Below are positions 1-7,938 of a stretch of DNA of 11,712 nucleotides, piece after piece. The position numbers were made by a program, and so were the translations under genes. The first letter of the stretch is position 1; each line of letters opens with the position of its first letter. The DNA is from Verrucomicrobiota bacterium (GTDB taxonomy: Bacteria > Verrucomicrobiota > Verrucomicrobiia > Limisphaerales > JADJPG01), in assembly GCA_016713365.1 (NCBI GenBank), contig JADJPG010000082.1, positions 1-11,712 of the forward strand, given 5' to 3'. Below the pieces are notes generated by a model. The model had not been told where the DNA came from and ran no database searches. It saw nothing but the letters and a program-made list of their open reading frames with translations.

Positions 1-1547
1 CGCTCAACACGCTCAGCGTCACCGGCACCGTCACATTGGCGGGCGCGACACTCAGCGGCCTGCCATCGTCCGCCGGACTTCTGTTCGGTGCGACGGAGTC
101 GGTGCTGATTCAAAACGACGGCGCGGACCCGGTCATCGGCACTTTCGCGGGGCTGCCTGAAGGCGCGTTCGTCGAAACCGTTTCCGGCGGCTTGACCAAC
201 CGCATCACTTACGTCGGCGGTGACGGCAATGACGTGTCCCTCCGCTCTGTCCCGCCGGTGGCCACGCAGCTCACGCGCGTCTGGGACGGCGATGGCACCA
301 ATGCGTCTTGGACCACGGCCGGGAACTGGATCGGCAACATCCGGCCCAGAAACGGCGACGACATCCTCTTTCCGGTCAACGCGCAGCAGAAGCGGAATCA
401 CGTCAACGCGGAGAATACGCTCAACCTCTTTCTCGCCAACTCGCTGCGCTTCGAGGGTGCGGATTACGTCATCACGAACCTCGCGCCGAGCAGCCCGTTC
501 TCGTTCGACTTTGGTGTCGTTGGTCTGACCGCCGGCATCCGCGCCGCTCAACCGTTTGGACAGAACACACTCTCGACCTTCATCGGAGTCATGGCGGATC
601 AAGATTGGGATGTCGCCTCGGAAGAAGGCACGCTGCGTTTCGATGGCGCATCCATGGGTCGCGCGATCGTGCGCAAGACCGGGCTGGGCCGACTGGAAGG
701 CACGAACGCCTTCTTCACTAATGGCGTGCAGTTCGTGAACGTCGCCGGCTCGTCGCACTTTGAGAACACAGGCTTCGAATCAGTCACCATCCGCGGCGGA
801 TTCGCCGAGCTGCTGCGGAGCGGTGCCAGTAGTCTCGTCGCCACCGGAGGCTTCACGCATCTAGCCGGCACGGTCGCGCCAAGCCTGAGTGTGACTGGCG
901 CGCAACTTCGCGCAACGGCCGGGACAGTCGGCAGCGGCGCGGTCCTTACGCCGAACGCCACGACGAACTTCAACCTCGGCCCCGGCGCGCGTTGTACCGT
1001 CGAATTCCCAACCTCGAACTCCGTCGCATTCCTGCTGCTGGGCGCGATGAACATCAACGGTGCGCAGCTCGATGTGGAGATCGGCTACCCGATTCGCCCG
1101 GGTGAACGACTCGCCGTCGCATCGCCGTATGCGGTGGGTTCTTTCGTTCCGTTCCCGCCGATCTTCCCGCTCCCGACGAATCAACCTCCGCCGGCGGTCA
1201 TCAACGGGACGTTCGACGGCCTGCCGGACGGTGCCGTGGCGACCTTCTCGGGCCGCCCGTTCCGTATCAACTACGCTCTCACCAATGGTCAGATCGTGCT
1301 GCCCGGCGTTTTTCTCACCGCGCTGCCGATCGCGCCGCGGTTCAACAAGTTTTCCCGACAACCGAGCGGGCTGGTCTTGCTGCAAGGATTCGCTGAACGG
1401 GGCTCCGTCGTGCTGCTGGAAGGCTCCCAGGACTTCGTGCAATGGACGCTCCTCGACACCACCGTCACAGGCGAAGGCGGTGAGTTCCAACTGAGAGATA
1501 CGCTCGCCACCGGCCTGCCATTCCGGTTTCCGCGCAAAGCAGAATAG
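1..1547 (+). CDS. Secreted beta-strand-repeat (autotransporter-passenger-like) protein, 3' part only
   Basis: The reading frame is open from the left edge (codons in phase with position 3) and stops with TAG at 1545-1547, so the N-terminus and any signal peptide lie outside the window. An in-frame TTG at 36 is not a credible start because coding sequence of the same type continues upstream of it. Counting from 36, residues 33-70 hold the GTFxGLPEGA ... YVGGDGNDVSL module, residues 82-150 the WDGDG ... SW..AGNW ... GDDILFP module, and residues 388-424 a diverged second copy of the first module (GTFDGLPDGA...INY). The C-terminus (about 433-503) has the LLEGSQDFVQWTLLDT pattern typical of the tail of large verrucomicrobial exported proteins. 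Composition is rich in Gly, Thr, Ser and Asn, as expected for a beta-helix. The role is probably surface or extracellular (adhesin or matrix-like); no catalytic motif is visible. The family assignment is from recalled patterns. Confidence 0.75.
   Translation, partial: LNTLSVTGTVTLAGATLSGLPSSAGLLFGATESVLIQNDGADPVIGTFAGLPEGAFVETVSGGLTNRITYVGGDGNDVSLRSVPPVATQLTRVWDGDGTNASWTTAGNWIGNIRPRNGDDILFPVNAQQKRNHVNAENTLNLFLANSLRFEGADYVITNLAPSSPFSFDFGVVGLTAGIRAAQPFGQNTLSTFIGVMADQDWDVASEEGTLRFDGASMGRAIVRKTGLGRLEGTNAFFTNGVQFVNVAGSSHFENTGFESVTIRGGFAELLRSGASSLVATGGFTHLAGTVAPSLSVTGAQLRATAGTVGSGAVLTPNATTNFNLGPGARCTVEFPTSNSVAFLLLGAMNINGAQLDVEIGYPIRPGERLAVASPYAVGSFVPFPPIFPLPTNQPPPAVINGTFDGLPDGAVATFSGRPFRINYALTNGQIVLPGVFLTALPIAPRFNKFSRQPSGLVLLQGFAERGSVVLLEGSQDFVQWTLLDTTVTGEGGEFQLRDTLATGLPFRFPRKAE
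132..245 (+). repeat. GTFxGLPxGA...GGDGNDV protein module, copy 1
   Basis: Encodes the segment from VIGTFAGLPEGAF to GGDGNDVSLR. A second, diverged copy is encoded at about 1197-1307 (VINGTFDGLPDGAVATF ... INYALTNGQIVL). The similarity is at protein level (GTF-GLP-GA followed about 20 residues later by an I-Y pair), not a DNA repeat. The complete motif ending in GGDGNDV recurs in beta-helical exported proteins of this kind. Confidence 0.55.
1197..1307 (+). repeat. GTFxGLPxGA protein module, diverged copy 2
   Basis: Encodes VINGTFDGLPDGAVATF followed by FRINYALTNGQIVLPGV. It matches the first half of the module at 132-245, but the GGDGND turn is replaced by ALTNGQ. It sits just before the C-terminal tail domain, as the last rung-type module of the protein. 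Confidence 0.5.
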
Positions 1548-1587
1548 CGGCGGCAAACGCTTTCGTTCCAAGCGGGATTGCCTTCCT

Positions 1588-1610
1588 CCGCCACAACGGT
1601 TCCGTGGCGG
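1588..1610 (+). terminator. Terminator-like hairpin after the beta-helix gene
   Basis: CCGCCAC (1588-1594) and GTGGCGG (1604-1610) form a perfect 7-bp GC-rich stem around a 9-nt loop, 40 bp after the stop at 1547 and 67 bp before the next start. No T-run follows (next bases are ctcgttatcg), so it is not a classical intrinsic terminator. It may slow polymerase or protect the mRNA 3' end. The rest of the 1548-1677 gap shows no clear promoter or ribosome binding site. Confidence 0.4.
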
Positions 1611-1677
1611 CTCGTTATCGGGCGCGTGCGGCGATTGTCCGCTTTTCACCGGCGAGCCGCTTGTGCATTCTTCGGGC

Positions 1678-4600
1678 ATGTTCGCCAAACTTCTTGGTTG
1701 TGTCGCCGCACTGAGTGTTGTCGCTGCCGTCCCGGGCTTTGCCCAGCCGGCGGGTGACCGTCCGGACAAGTCCCCGCACGCGCCCAAGGCGCTTCCGCCC
1801 GACGCCACCTCGGCGCGGCCGCAGAAAGTAGCTCCGCCCCAGCCTGGCGAGCGCATTGTTCTGCTCGGGAACGGACTGGCCGAGCGTGACGTCTACTACA
1901 GCCGGATGGAGACGGAACTGCACTTGCGCTATCCGCAGCAGCAAGTCGTGATGCGAAACATGGGCCGGCCCGGCGACACGCCGGCGTTCCGTCCGCATCC
2001 AGCGCGCAAGTCGCAATGGGCCTTCCCGGGCGCGGAAAAGTTCCGTCCCGAATTCAAGCAGCACAACGGCATTGGTTTCTTCCCCACGCCCGACCAGTGG
2101 CTGACTCATCTAAAGGCGGACACCATCGTCGCATTTTTCGGATATAACGAATCATTCGACGGGCCGGGGCGCGTGGACAATTACGAGGCGGAGCTGGAGG
2201 CGTTTGTGAAACACACGCTGGGCAAGGCTTACAATGGCACGGCCGCGCCGCGTCTCGTGTTGGTGTCGCCGATCGCGTTTGAAGATTTGTCGGCGAAGCG
2301 GGATTTGCCAAACGGCAAGACGGAGAACGCGAATCTCGCGCTCTACACCGCCGCGATGGAGAGGGTGGCGAAGAGGAACGGCCTGACCTTTGTGGATCTG
2401 TTCAAGCCCACGCTCGCCACCTACGGCCAGCGCAAGCAGCCGCTGACGATCAACGGCTTTGCGCCCACGGAAGCGGGTTACACCGAAATCGGTGCGCTGG
2501 TCTGGGACGGGGTTTTCGGCAAGCAGGCGCACTCGTCGAAGGCGGATGCGGCGCTGGTTCACGCGGCAGTGAAGGAGAAGGACTTCTTTTGGAACAATGA
2601 CTACAACCTGGTGAACGGCGTCCACACGCACGGCCAGCGTTATGATCCCTACGGCCCGCAGAACTATCCCGAGGAAGTGGCCAAGACGCGCGAGCTGATG
2701 GCGATCCGCGAGGCGCGCCTGCATGAACTGGCGAAGGGCACCACGAAGAGCCTGGCCGTGGACGACTCGACGACGCGCGCGCTGCCGCCGGTGCCGACGA
2801 ATTTCAAACGCCCCATCGAGTATCTCGACGGCAAGAAGGCCATCGAGAAGATCACGATGATGGACGGCTACAAGGTCGAGCTGTTCGCCTCGGAGAAGGA
2901 ATTTCCCGACATGAAAAACCCGGTGCAGATGTCCTTCGACAACAAAGGCAGGCTCTGGGTGGCGGTGATGCCGAGCTATCCGCACTACAAGCCCGGCGAT
3001 GCCCGCCCGGACGACAAGCTGCTCATTCTCGAAGACACGGATAACGACGGACGCGCGGACAAGCAGACCATCTTCGCGCGCGGACTGCATCTGCCCATCG
3101 GCTTCGAACTGGCGCCGGAGGGTGTTTATGTTTCGCAGGAGCCGAATCTCTGTCTGCTCGTCGATGACAACAAGGACGACAAGGCCGACCGCATGGAGAT
3201 TCTCATGCACGGCTTCGACACGCACGACACGCATCACGCCATCTCGGCCTACTGCGCGGACGCGAGCGGCGCGTTCTATTTGCTCGAAGGGCGCTTCCTG
3301 CACAGCCAAGTGGAAACGCCGTATGGCCCGCGCCGCTGCAACGACGGCGGCGCGTGGCGCTTTGACCCGAAGAACTTCCGCCTCGAACGCCACAACCAGA
3401 CGGACATCAACAATCCGTGGGGTTACGCGTTTGACTACTGGGAACAGGACTATCTGTGCGACGCCTCGAGCGGGGAGAACTACTGGTCACTGCCCATCTC
3501 GGCCAAGATGCCATACGGCGTGGAGATCAAGAAGGTCGGCCAGTTCGCGCCCAAGCGTTCGCGGCCCACGTCCGGCGCGGAGTTCGTTTCCTCGCGTCAC
3601 TTCCCCGATGAAGCGCAGGGCGACTTCATGATTTGCAACAGCATCGGCTTCCTCGGCATCAGCATGCACGACGTGTGGGAGGATGGCTCCGGCTTCTCCG
3701 GCAAGGTCGCCGGCGATTTGCTGTCGTCGAGCGATCCGAACTTCCGTCCCGTGGATCTGGAGTTCGCGCCGGACGGTTCGCTCTACTTCATCGACTGGCA
3801 CAACGCGCTCATCGGCCACATGCAGCACAACGCGCGCGACCCGAACCGCGACAGCGATCACGGCCGCGTCTATCGCATCACGTATCCGGGCCGTCCGCTG
3901 GTGACGCCGGCAAAAGTGGCGGGCGCTAGCATTCCGGAGTTGCTCGACAACCTGAAGCTGCCCGAATACCGCACGCGTTACCGCACGCGCCGCGAATTGC
4001 GCAGCCATCCGGCCAGCGAAGTGATTCCCGCCGTGAAGAAGTGGGTGGCCAGGCTCGACAAGTCCGACCCGAATTACGAGCACCATCTCTGCGAAGCACT
4101 CTGGGCCACATGGGCGCAGAACAAGCCTGACGCGGGCCTGCTCAAGCGCTGCCTTTACGCGAACGCGCCGCAAGCCCGCGCCGCCGCCGCCCGTGTGCTG
4201 CGTTTCGCCGCCCACCAGATTCCGAATTCGACCGAACTCTTCCTGCAGGCGGCGCGCGACGGACACGGACGCGTGCGCCTCGAAGCCATCGTCGCCGCGT
4301 CGTGGTTGGACAATGCCGACGGTGCCCGCATCGTGCTAGAGGCGATGAAGATGCCCTTCGACAAATGGATGGGGCCGGTGACCGAGCAGATCCTCAAGCA
4401 CACGTTGAATGACGACATCGCGGCGTTGAAGGCGGCGCCAGGATTCTCAATCCGCGACAATCCCAATGCAGAGGATTACCTCGCGGGCACGTTCAAGTTC
4501 GCACCCGCGCCGAAAGCGGATGAGGAACAATCCTTCGGCCCGACCCGGCCGCTGGCGGGTGACGAACTGAAATCGTATCAACTCGGCCGCTCCGTCTTTC

Positions 4601-5028
4601 TGCGCGACGCGCACTGCGCGACCTGCCACCAGCCCAACGGCCAAGGCCTGCCGGGCACCTATCCGCCGCTGGTCAAAAGCGAGTGGCTCACGGACGACCA
4701 ACGGTTGATCAAGATCGTGCTCAAAGGACTGTGGGGACCCCTGGAGATCAACGGGACGAAGTTCGATCCGGCCAAGGGCGTTCCTCCAATGCCCGGCTTC
4801 GGCGGCTTCCTCTCCGACGACGAAGTCGCCGGGACGATCAATTACGTGCGTCAGTCCTTTGGCAACAACCTGCCGCTCGTAACGCCGGCGCAAGTGGCCG
4901 CCGTCCGCGCGGCGACCAAGGACCGCATTGACTTCTACATGGTGGAAGAGCTCATGTCCGAACATCCGATTCCTGGCTGGGAGAAATGGGGTCGCATGGC
5001 CCGGCCCACCACATCGGTCTACGAGTAA
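1678..5028 (+). CDS. Exported PVC-type heme-binding protein: SGNH-like + membrane-bound dehydrogenase-type propeller + HEAT + cytochrome c
   Basis: The start is the ATG at 1678 (1116 aa); the in-frame GTG at 1663 would only add MHSSG before the signal peptide. Residues 1-22 are a signal peptide (cleavage likely after PGFA), then a Pro-rich linker. Residues 55-280 are an SGNH-hydrolase-like domain with the recognisable blocks GNGLAER, NMGRPGDT, FFGYNES and NGFAPTEAGY. Residues about 393-740 match the Pirellula/Verrucomicrobium 'membrane-bound dehydrogenase' domain (TIGR02604 type), including acidic loops EDTDNDGRADK and DDNKDDKADR, probably calcium-binding. Residues about 750-910 are helical, HEAT-like. 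The C-terminal cytochrome c domain has CATCH (Cys980, Cys983, His984) and a plausible axial Met1038 in PPMPGF, matching the TIGR02603 type. Inferred role: periplasmic oxidation of a sugar or alcohol with electrons passed to the covalent heme. The substrate is unknown. The SGNH triad is absent (see findings). Confidence 0.88.
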   Translation: MFAKLLGCVAALSVVAAVPGFAQPAGDRPDKSPHAPKALPPDATSARPQKVAPPQPGERIVLLGNGLAERDVYYSRMETELHLRYPQQQVVMRNMGRPGDTPAFRPHPARKSQWAFPGAEKFRPEFKQHNGIGFFPTPDQWLTHLKADTIVAFFGYNESFDGPGRVDNYEAELEAFVKHTLGKAYNGTAAPRLVLVSPIAFEDLSAKRDLPNGKTENANLALYTAAMERVAKRNGLTFVDLFKPTLATYGQRKQPLTINGFAPTEAGYTEIGALVWDGVFGKQAHSSKADAALVHAAVKEKDFFWNNDYNLVNGVHTHGQRYDPYGPQNYPEEVAKTRELMAIREARLHELAKGTTKSLAVDDSTTRALPPVPTNFKRPIEYLDGKKAIEKITMMDGYKVELFASEKEFPDMKNPVQMSFDNKGRLWVAVMPSYPHYKPGDARPDDKLLILEDTDNDGRADKQTIFARGLHLPIGFELAPEGVYVSQEPNLCLLVDDNKDDKADRMEILMHGFDTHDTHHAISAYCADASGAFYLLEGRFLHSQVETPYGPRRCNDGGAWRFDPKNFRLERHNQTDINNPWGYAFDYWEQDYLCDASSGENYWSLPISAKMPYGVEIKKVGQFAPKRSRPTSGAEFVSSRHFPDEAQGDFMICNSIGFLGISMHDVWEDGSGFSGKVAGDLLSSSDPNFRPVDLEFAPDGSLYFIDWHNALIGHMQHNARDPNRDSDHGRVYRITYPGRPLVTPAKVAGASIPELLDNLKLPEYRTRYRTRRELRSHPASEVIPAVKKWVARLDKSDPNYEHHLCEALWATWAQNKPDAGLLKRCLYANAPQARAAAARVLRFAAHQIPNSTELFLQAARDGHGRVRLEAIVAASWLDNADGARIVLEAMKMPFDKWMGPVTEQILKHTLNDDIAALKAAPGFSIRDNPNAEDYLAGTFKFAPAPKADEEQSFGPTRPLAGDELKSYQLGRSVFLRDAHCATCHQPNGQGLPGTYPPLVKSEWLTDDQRLIKIVLKGLWGPLEINGTKFDPAKGVPPMPGFGGFLSDDEVAGTINYVRQSFGNNLPLVTPAQVAAVRAATKDRIDFYMVEELMSEHPIPGWEKWGRMARPTTSVYE

Positions 5029-5100
5029 GCTCAATCGCCCGAGCTCATCCGCCCTGAGCGTGTTTGCCGGAAGGCTCTCCGACCGGCCAGCTCGTCGGCT

Positions 5101-7938
5101 CTACTCGATCACAAACCAGTTCATCCCCTGCGCCTTCACGGTGACGGGGATTTCTGCCGTGTAGTCGCGGGCCAGCTTGAAACGCTTCGCCGCACCGCCT
5201 TGTTCGCGGATGCGCGCGGAGTCGGTCAGGCCGGTGTAATAGAGATTCGCGCGCAGCTTCTTCGTCACCGGTTCGTTCAGCGGATTGAACACCACGAGCA
5301 TGCCCTTCTCCTTCAGCTTCGGATTCACGTGCAGCATCCAGTCGAGGTCACGGGCGTCGGCGCGGCGACCGTGGATGAGATCGCTTTCGAGAATGTCGCG
5401 GTGCGCTTTGAACCAATCGACCTTCGCCTTCACCATCGCCTTCGTGCGTTCGGTGTCGAAGAGACGCGGGCCGCGGTAACACGCCTGCACGCCGAGCGCG
5501 AGATTGCTCTCCATCATGCGCTCGTAGTGATCGAGGTGTTTGTCGAGCGGCTCGATGGTCGCCGCCGCACCGCCACCCTGATATTCGGTGAGCGGCACGA
5601 ACATCCAGCCCATGGTCGGGAGCTTCTGCCAGGTGCCGTCGTAAATATTTTGCCGCGTGTGAATCACCTGTTGTTCGCGCGGCAACGACCAGTTCACCTC
5701 GCGATAGCCCATGCCGGTCTTCGTAGAACCGGCGAGGAAGTAGTGGTCCGGCACGTTCAGGTAGAAGCCCTGCGCGCGGCACCACTTGTAGAAGTCGGAG
5801 ATCTCCCGCCACTGATTCCACCGCGAGTCGGCCAACCCGTGATGTCCCGGATGATTCGTGCTTGCGCAAACATCGCCCGGATACGAGCCGTCATGCTCCA
5901 GCAGCGTGAAGCCGCTCTCGCGATGAAATTCGTAGAGCCGGCGAAAGTAGTTTGTGCCCCAGCGGCTCTCCAGACACGGTGAGTTGCCGAAGGCCGGCTT
6001 CTCGCCCGGCGGCATCACCACATCGTTCCCGCCGCCCACGGCGCGCGACGCGAGCAACGAGTAGCTGCCGATCTCAATGCCTTTGCTGCGCGCGTAAGCC
6101 GCCCAGTTCTTCGCGCGCTCGAGATTCGCCGGCTTCTCGTTCTCCATGTCGAAGCCGCTGCCGAAGCTCAGAATCAACATCTCGAAACCCACCGCCGCGC
6201 ATTGATTGATGGCGTTCGTCACCACATCACCGCGTGACGAGACGACGTGCATCATCAGCGGATTCTCCGTCGTCCACGGCGCGATGACGCGATACATCCG
6301 GCGAATCGCCAGGCCACAACGTTCGCGATCCGTGCTGTCGTGCGGCAACACCCACGCGCGGAACGATTCGAACGTGCCGCCCGGAGCGACGTCCTGCGCC
6401 GGCCCCAAATCCGGACCGATGTCGAGCAGGCACGGCGTCTTCTTCTCGTAATTCACCTGCGAGTGAAACTGCGGATCGGGCAACCAGCGATAGGAACGCC
6501 GATTCGCGCCGGATGCCATCATCCCGCCGAACGCCATGTCGGTCTCGACGTGAATATTCGGCGGCGTGCGGCCCTCAACCAGTTCATCCACTTCGGAGCT
6601 GCGTTCCACGACCGCGAGCACTTCGCTGGAAAACTTGTTCACGCGCACGACCTTGTCCGTGCCATTGGAGACCGTGATCCACTTCGAGTAAACCGGCAGC
6701 CCATCGTAGAACTCGTAGTGAACGGAAACGCGGATGTCCTTCGCGCGCACGCCTGTCTCGGCTTTTGCTTTCGCGACATCGAACGCGCCAAACGCCCGCA
6801 CCTGCGTGACGCGGCAACGCCCCCACTCGGCGTTGGCTTGGACGCCATCGGTCGCGCCTCCGCTGCGATCGGTCTTGCCGATGCGCAGCGCCACGGGCGC
6901 AGTTCCGTTGTGCGCGACCTCGAACAGGCGCTCAAACTTCGGGGTCTCCTGCGCGGCGTCCGCGACATCCCAGATCATTCCGCTCGCTTCCAGCCGGACA
7001 CGCAATCGATACGACCGCGCCGTGTCCAGTCCCCCGTCCGCCGCAGTAAACGCAGCCAATTTCGCCAGGCGTTCGCCGCCGTTGTCGCGCAACTCGAACT
7101 GCCCATGCACGCCGCGATCGCCCGGCCGGAGGTTCACCTTCACCACGCGTCCGGCGAAGACCAACGCCAGTCCCGGGCCCCAGCTCGTGTCGCGATCCGT
7201 GCCCGGCTGAATCACCGCCTCGATAAGCGAGACCGGCGCCGCCAGCGGGCGTTCGGCAAAACAATGCGCACCCGCCAGCGCATAGATCTCACCGACCTTG
7301 CCTTCGTTTTGAAAACTGATGCGCTCCTCGCGTCTCGACGCCGCAACCTTCCAAGTCGTGTCGAGCTTCTGAAAGTTCTCCTCCCACAACAACGCCCGCC
7401 CGGCGGGGGACGGCAAGCCTTCCAGCGCTTCGCCCGGCGGCCAGTCGAAATCCAACCGCAGCGTAACGCCGGGTGGCGGCCACTTCGCATCGGGCGCGTG
7501 ATGCCGCGTGCGCTTCCAGGCCATGCGTTCCTTCGGCTCGCCGATTTCGTAGCCGACGAAACGAAACGCCGCCGGGTCGGCGCGCAGTTCGGCAATCCAT
7601 TCGGGCCGGAGGAACGCGTAGTTGCGCTGGCCTTTCAATCCACCGATGTCGAAGCGCTTGCCGTCAATCTCCACGACGGCCTCCGGCTTCACGCCGCGCA
7701 GGAGCGATTCGCCGCTGGAGAGATTGTCGAGCGCCACCGTCGCCGCGTTCGGCTCGATTCGAATCACGCGGCGCAACAGGCCGTTGCTCAATTCCAGCTC
7801 CCGACCGTCCTTGCTCTTGGTGACGCGTGCCTTGAACGGCGCGGAATCAATCAGCCAGTCGACAGCCGGAGCCGCGGCGAGAATCTGAACGGAGGCAACA
7901 AGCGCGAGGATCGCGACACAGGGATTGGATCGTTTCAT
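5101..7938 (-). CDS. Exported alpha-galactosidase-like (GH27/GH36 clan-type) glycosidase with inserted lectin-like domain
   Basis: 945 aa with an N-terminal signal peptide (cleavage after about residue 23, ILAAA before PAVDW). Residues 25-170 and about 395-535 look like the two halves of an N-terminal beta-supersandwich; between them (about 181-385) sits a concanavalin/LamG-like segment beginning LLWEENFQKLDTTWKV. Residues about 545-850 form a TIM-barrel-like region with strand-end motifs: LILSFGSGF, IEIGSYSLLAS, FTLLEHDGSYPGD, FYLNVPDHY and GWMFVPLTEYQGGG. Asp683 in LLEHDG occupies the position expected for a retaining nucleophile (compare KWD in GH36, KYD in GH27); Asp731 or Glu747 are other acidic candidates. 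Residues 860-945 are a C-terminal beta domain. The likely role is release of a terminal sugar from a polysaccharide or oligosaccharide in the periplasm or outside. It is the last gene of the minus-strand set, convergent with the heme protein. No clear Shine-Dalgarno sequence precedes the ATG. The exact GH family and sugar are not determined. Confidence 0.75.
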   Translation of the reverse strand: MKRSNPCVAILALVASVQILAAAPAVDWLIDSAPFKARVTKSKDGRELELSNGLLRRVIRIEPNAATVALDNLSSGESLLRGVKPEAVVEIDGKRFDIGGLKGQRNYAFLRPEWIAELRADPAAFRFVGYEIGEPKERMAWKRTRHHAPDAKWPPPGVTLRLDFDWPPGEALEGLPSPAGRALLWEENFQKLDTTWKVAASRREERISFQNEGKVGEIYALAGAHCFAERPLAAPVSLIEAVIQPGTDRDTSWGPGLALVFAGRVVKVNLRPGDRGVHGQFELRDNGGERLAKLAAFTAADGGLDTARSYRLRVRLEASGMIWDVADAAQETPKFERLFEVAHNGTAPVALRIGKTDRSGGATDGVQANAEWGRCRVTQVRAFGAFDVAKAKAETGVRAKDIRVSVHYEFYDGLPVYSKWITVSNGTDKVVRVNKFSSEVLAVVERSSEVDELVEGRTPPNIHVETDMAFGGMMASGANRRSYRWLPDPQFHSQVNYEKKTPCLLDIGPDLGPAQDVAPGGTFESFRAWVLPHDSTDRERCGLAIRRMYRVIAPWTTENPLMMHVVSSRGDVVTNAINQCAAVGFEMLILSFGSGFDMENEKPANLERAKNWAAYARSKGIEIGSYSLLASRAVGGGNDVVMPPGEKPAFGNSPCLESRWGTNYFRRLYEFHRESGFTLLEHDGSYPGDVCASTNHPGHHGLADSRWNQWREISDFYKWCRAQGFYLNVPDHYFLAGSTKTGMGYREVNWSLPREQQVIHTRQNIYDGTWQKLPTMGWMFVPLTEYQGGGAAATIEPLDKHLDHYERMMESNLALGVQACYRGPRLFDTERTKAMVKAKVDWFKAHRDILESDLIHGRRADARDLDWMLHVNPKLKEKGMLVVFNPLNEPVTKKLRANLYYTGLTDSARIREQGGAAKRFKLARDYTAEIPVTVKAQGMNWFVIE
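6784..7398 (-). other. Concanavalin/LamG-like domain inserted in the glycosidase
   Basis: Encodes residues about 181-385. The segment has the alternating beta pattern of a jelly-roll (EENFQKLDTTWKV, IYALAGAHCFAERPL, SWGPGLALVFAGRVVKVNLRP, SYRLRVRLEASGMIWDV, PVALRIGKTD) and a final strand near RVTQVRAFG. The flanking parts, RLDFDWPPGE before and IRVSVHYEFYDGLPVYSKW after, read as adjacent strands of one beta-sandwich, so this domain appears inserted in a loop. A carbohydrate-binding role is inferred, not shown. Confidence 0.5.

Noticed and set aside
1678..1740. Lipoprotein signal (LLGC) at the start of the heme protein
   Set aside because: The Cys is at residue 8, before the hydrophobic core, so lipid attachment is implausible; cleavage after PGFA by signal peptidase I fits better.
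861..1856. A 331-codon minus-strand open frame spanning the 3' end of the beta-helix gene and the gap
   Set aside because: Its composition is Arg/Gly-rich without recognisable motifs, and it runs antisense across both plus-strand genes; no sign of a real start.
2152..3393. A 413-codon minus-strand open frame inside the heme-protein gene
   Set aside because: Arg/Val-rich low-complexity shadow of the plus-strand gene, whose acidic loops and domain order are unmistakable.
5029..5100. Possible bidirectional terminator between the convergent genes
   Set aside because: Only 5-bp stems are present (GCCGG 5066-5070 with CCGGC 5083-5087; CCGAC 5079-5083 with GTCGG 5094-5098), with 10-12-nt loops and no T-tracts; too weak to call.
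7935..7938. ATGA stop-start overlap as evidence of translational coupling of sulfatase and glycosidase
   Set aside because: The overlapping stop belongs to the frame-shifted tail; the frame-corrected sulfatase ends at 8027.
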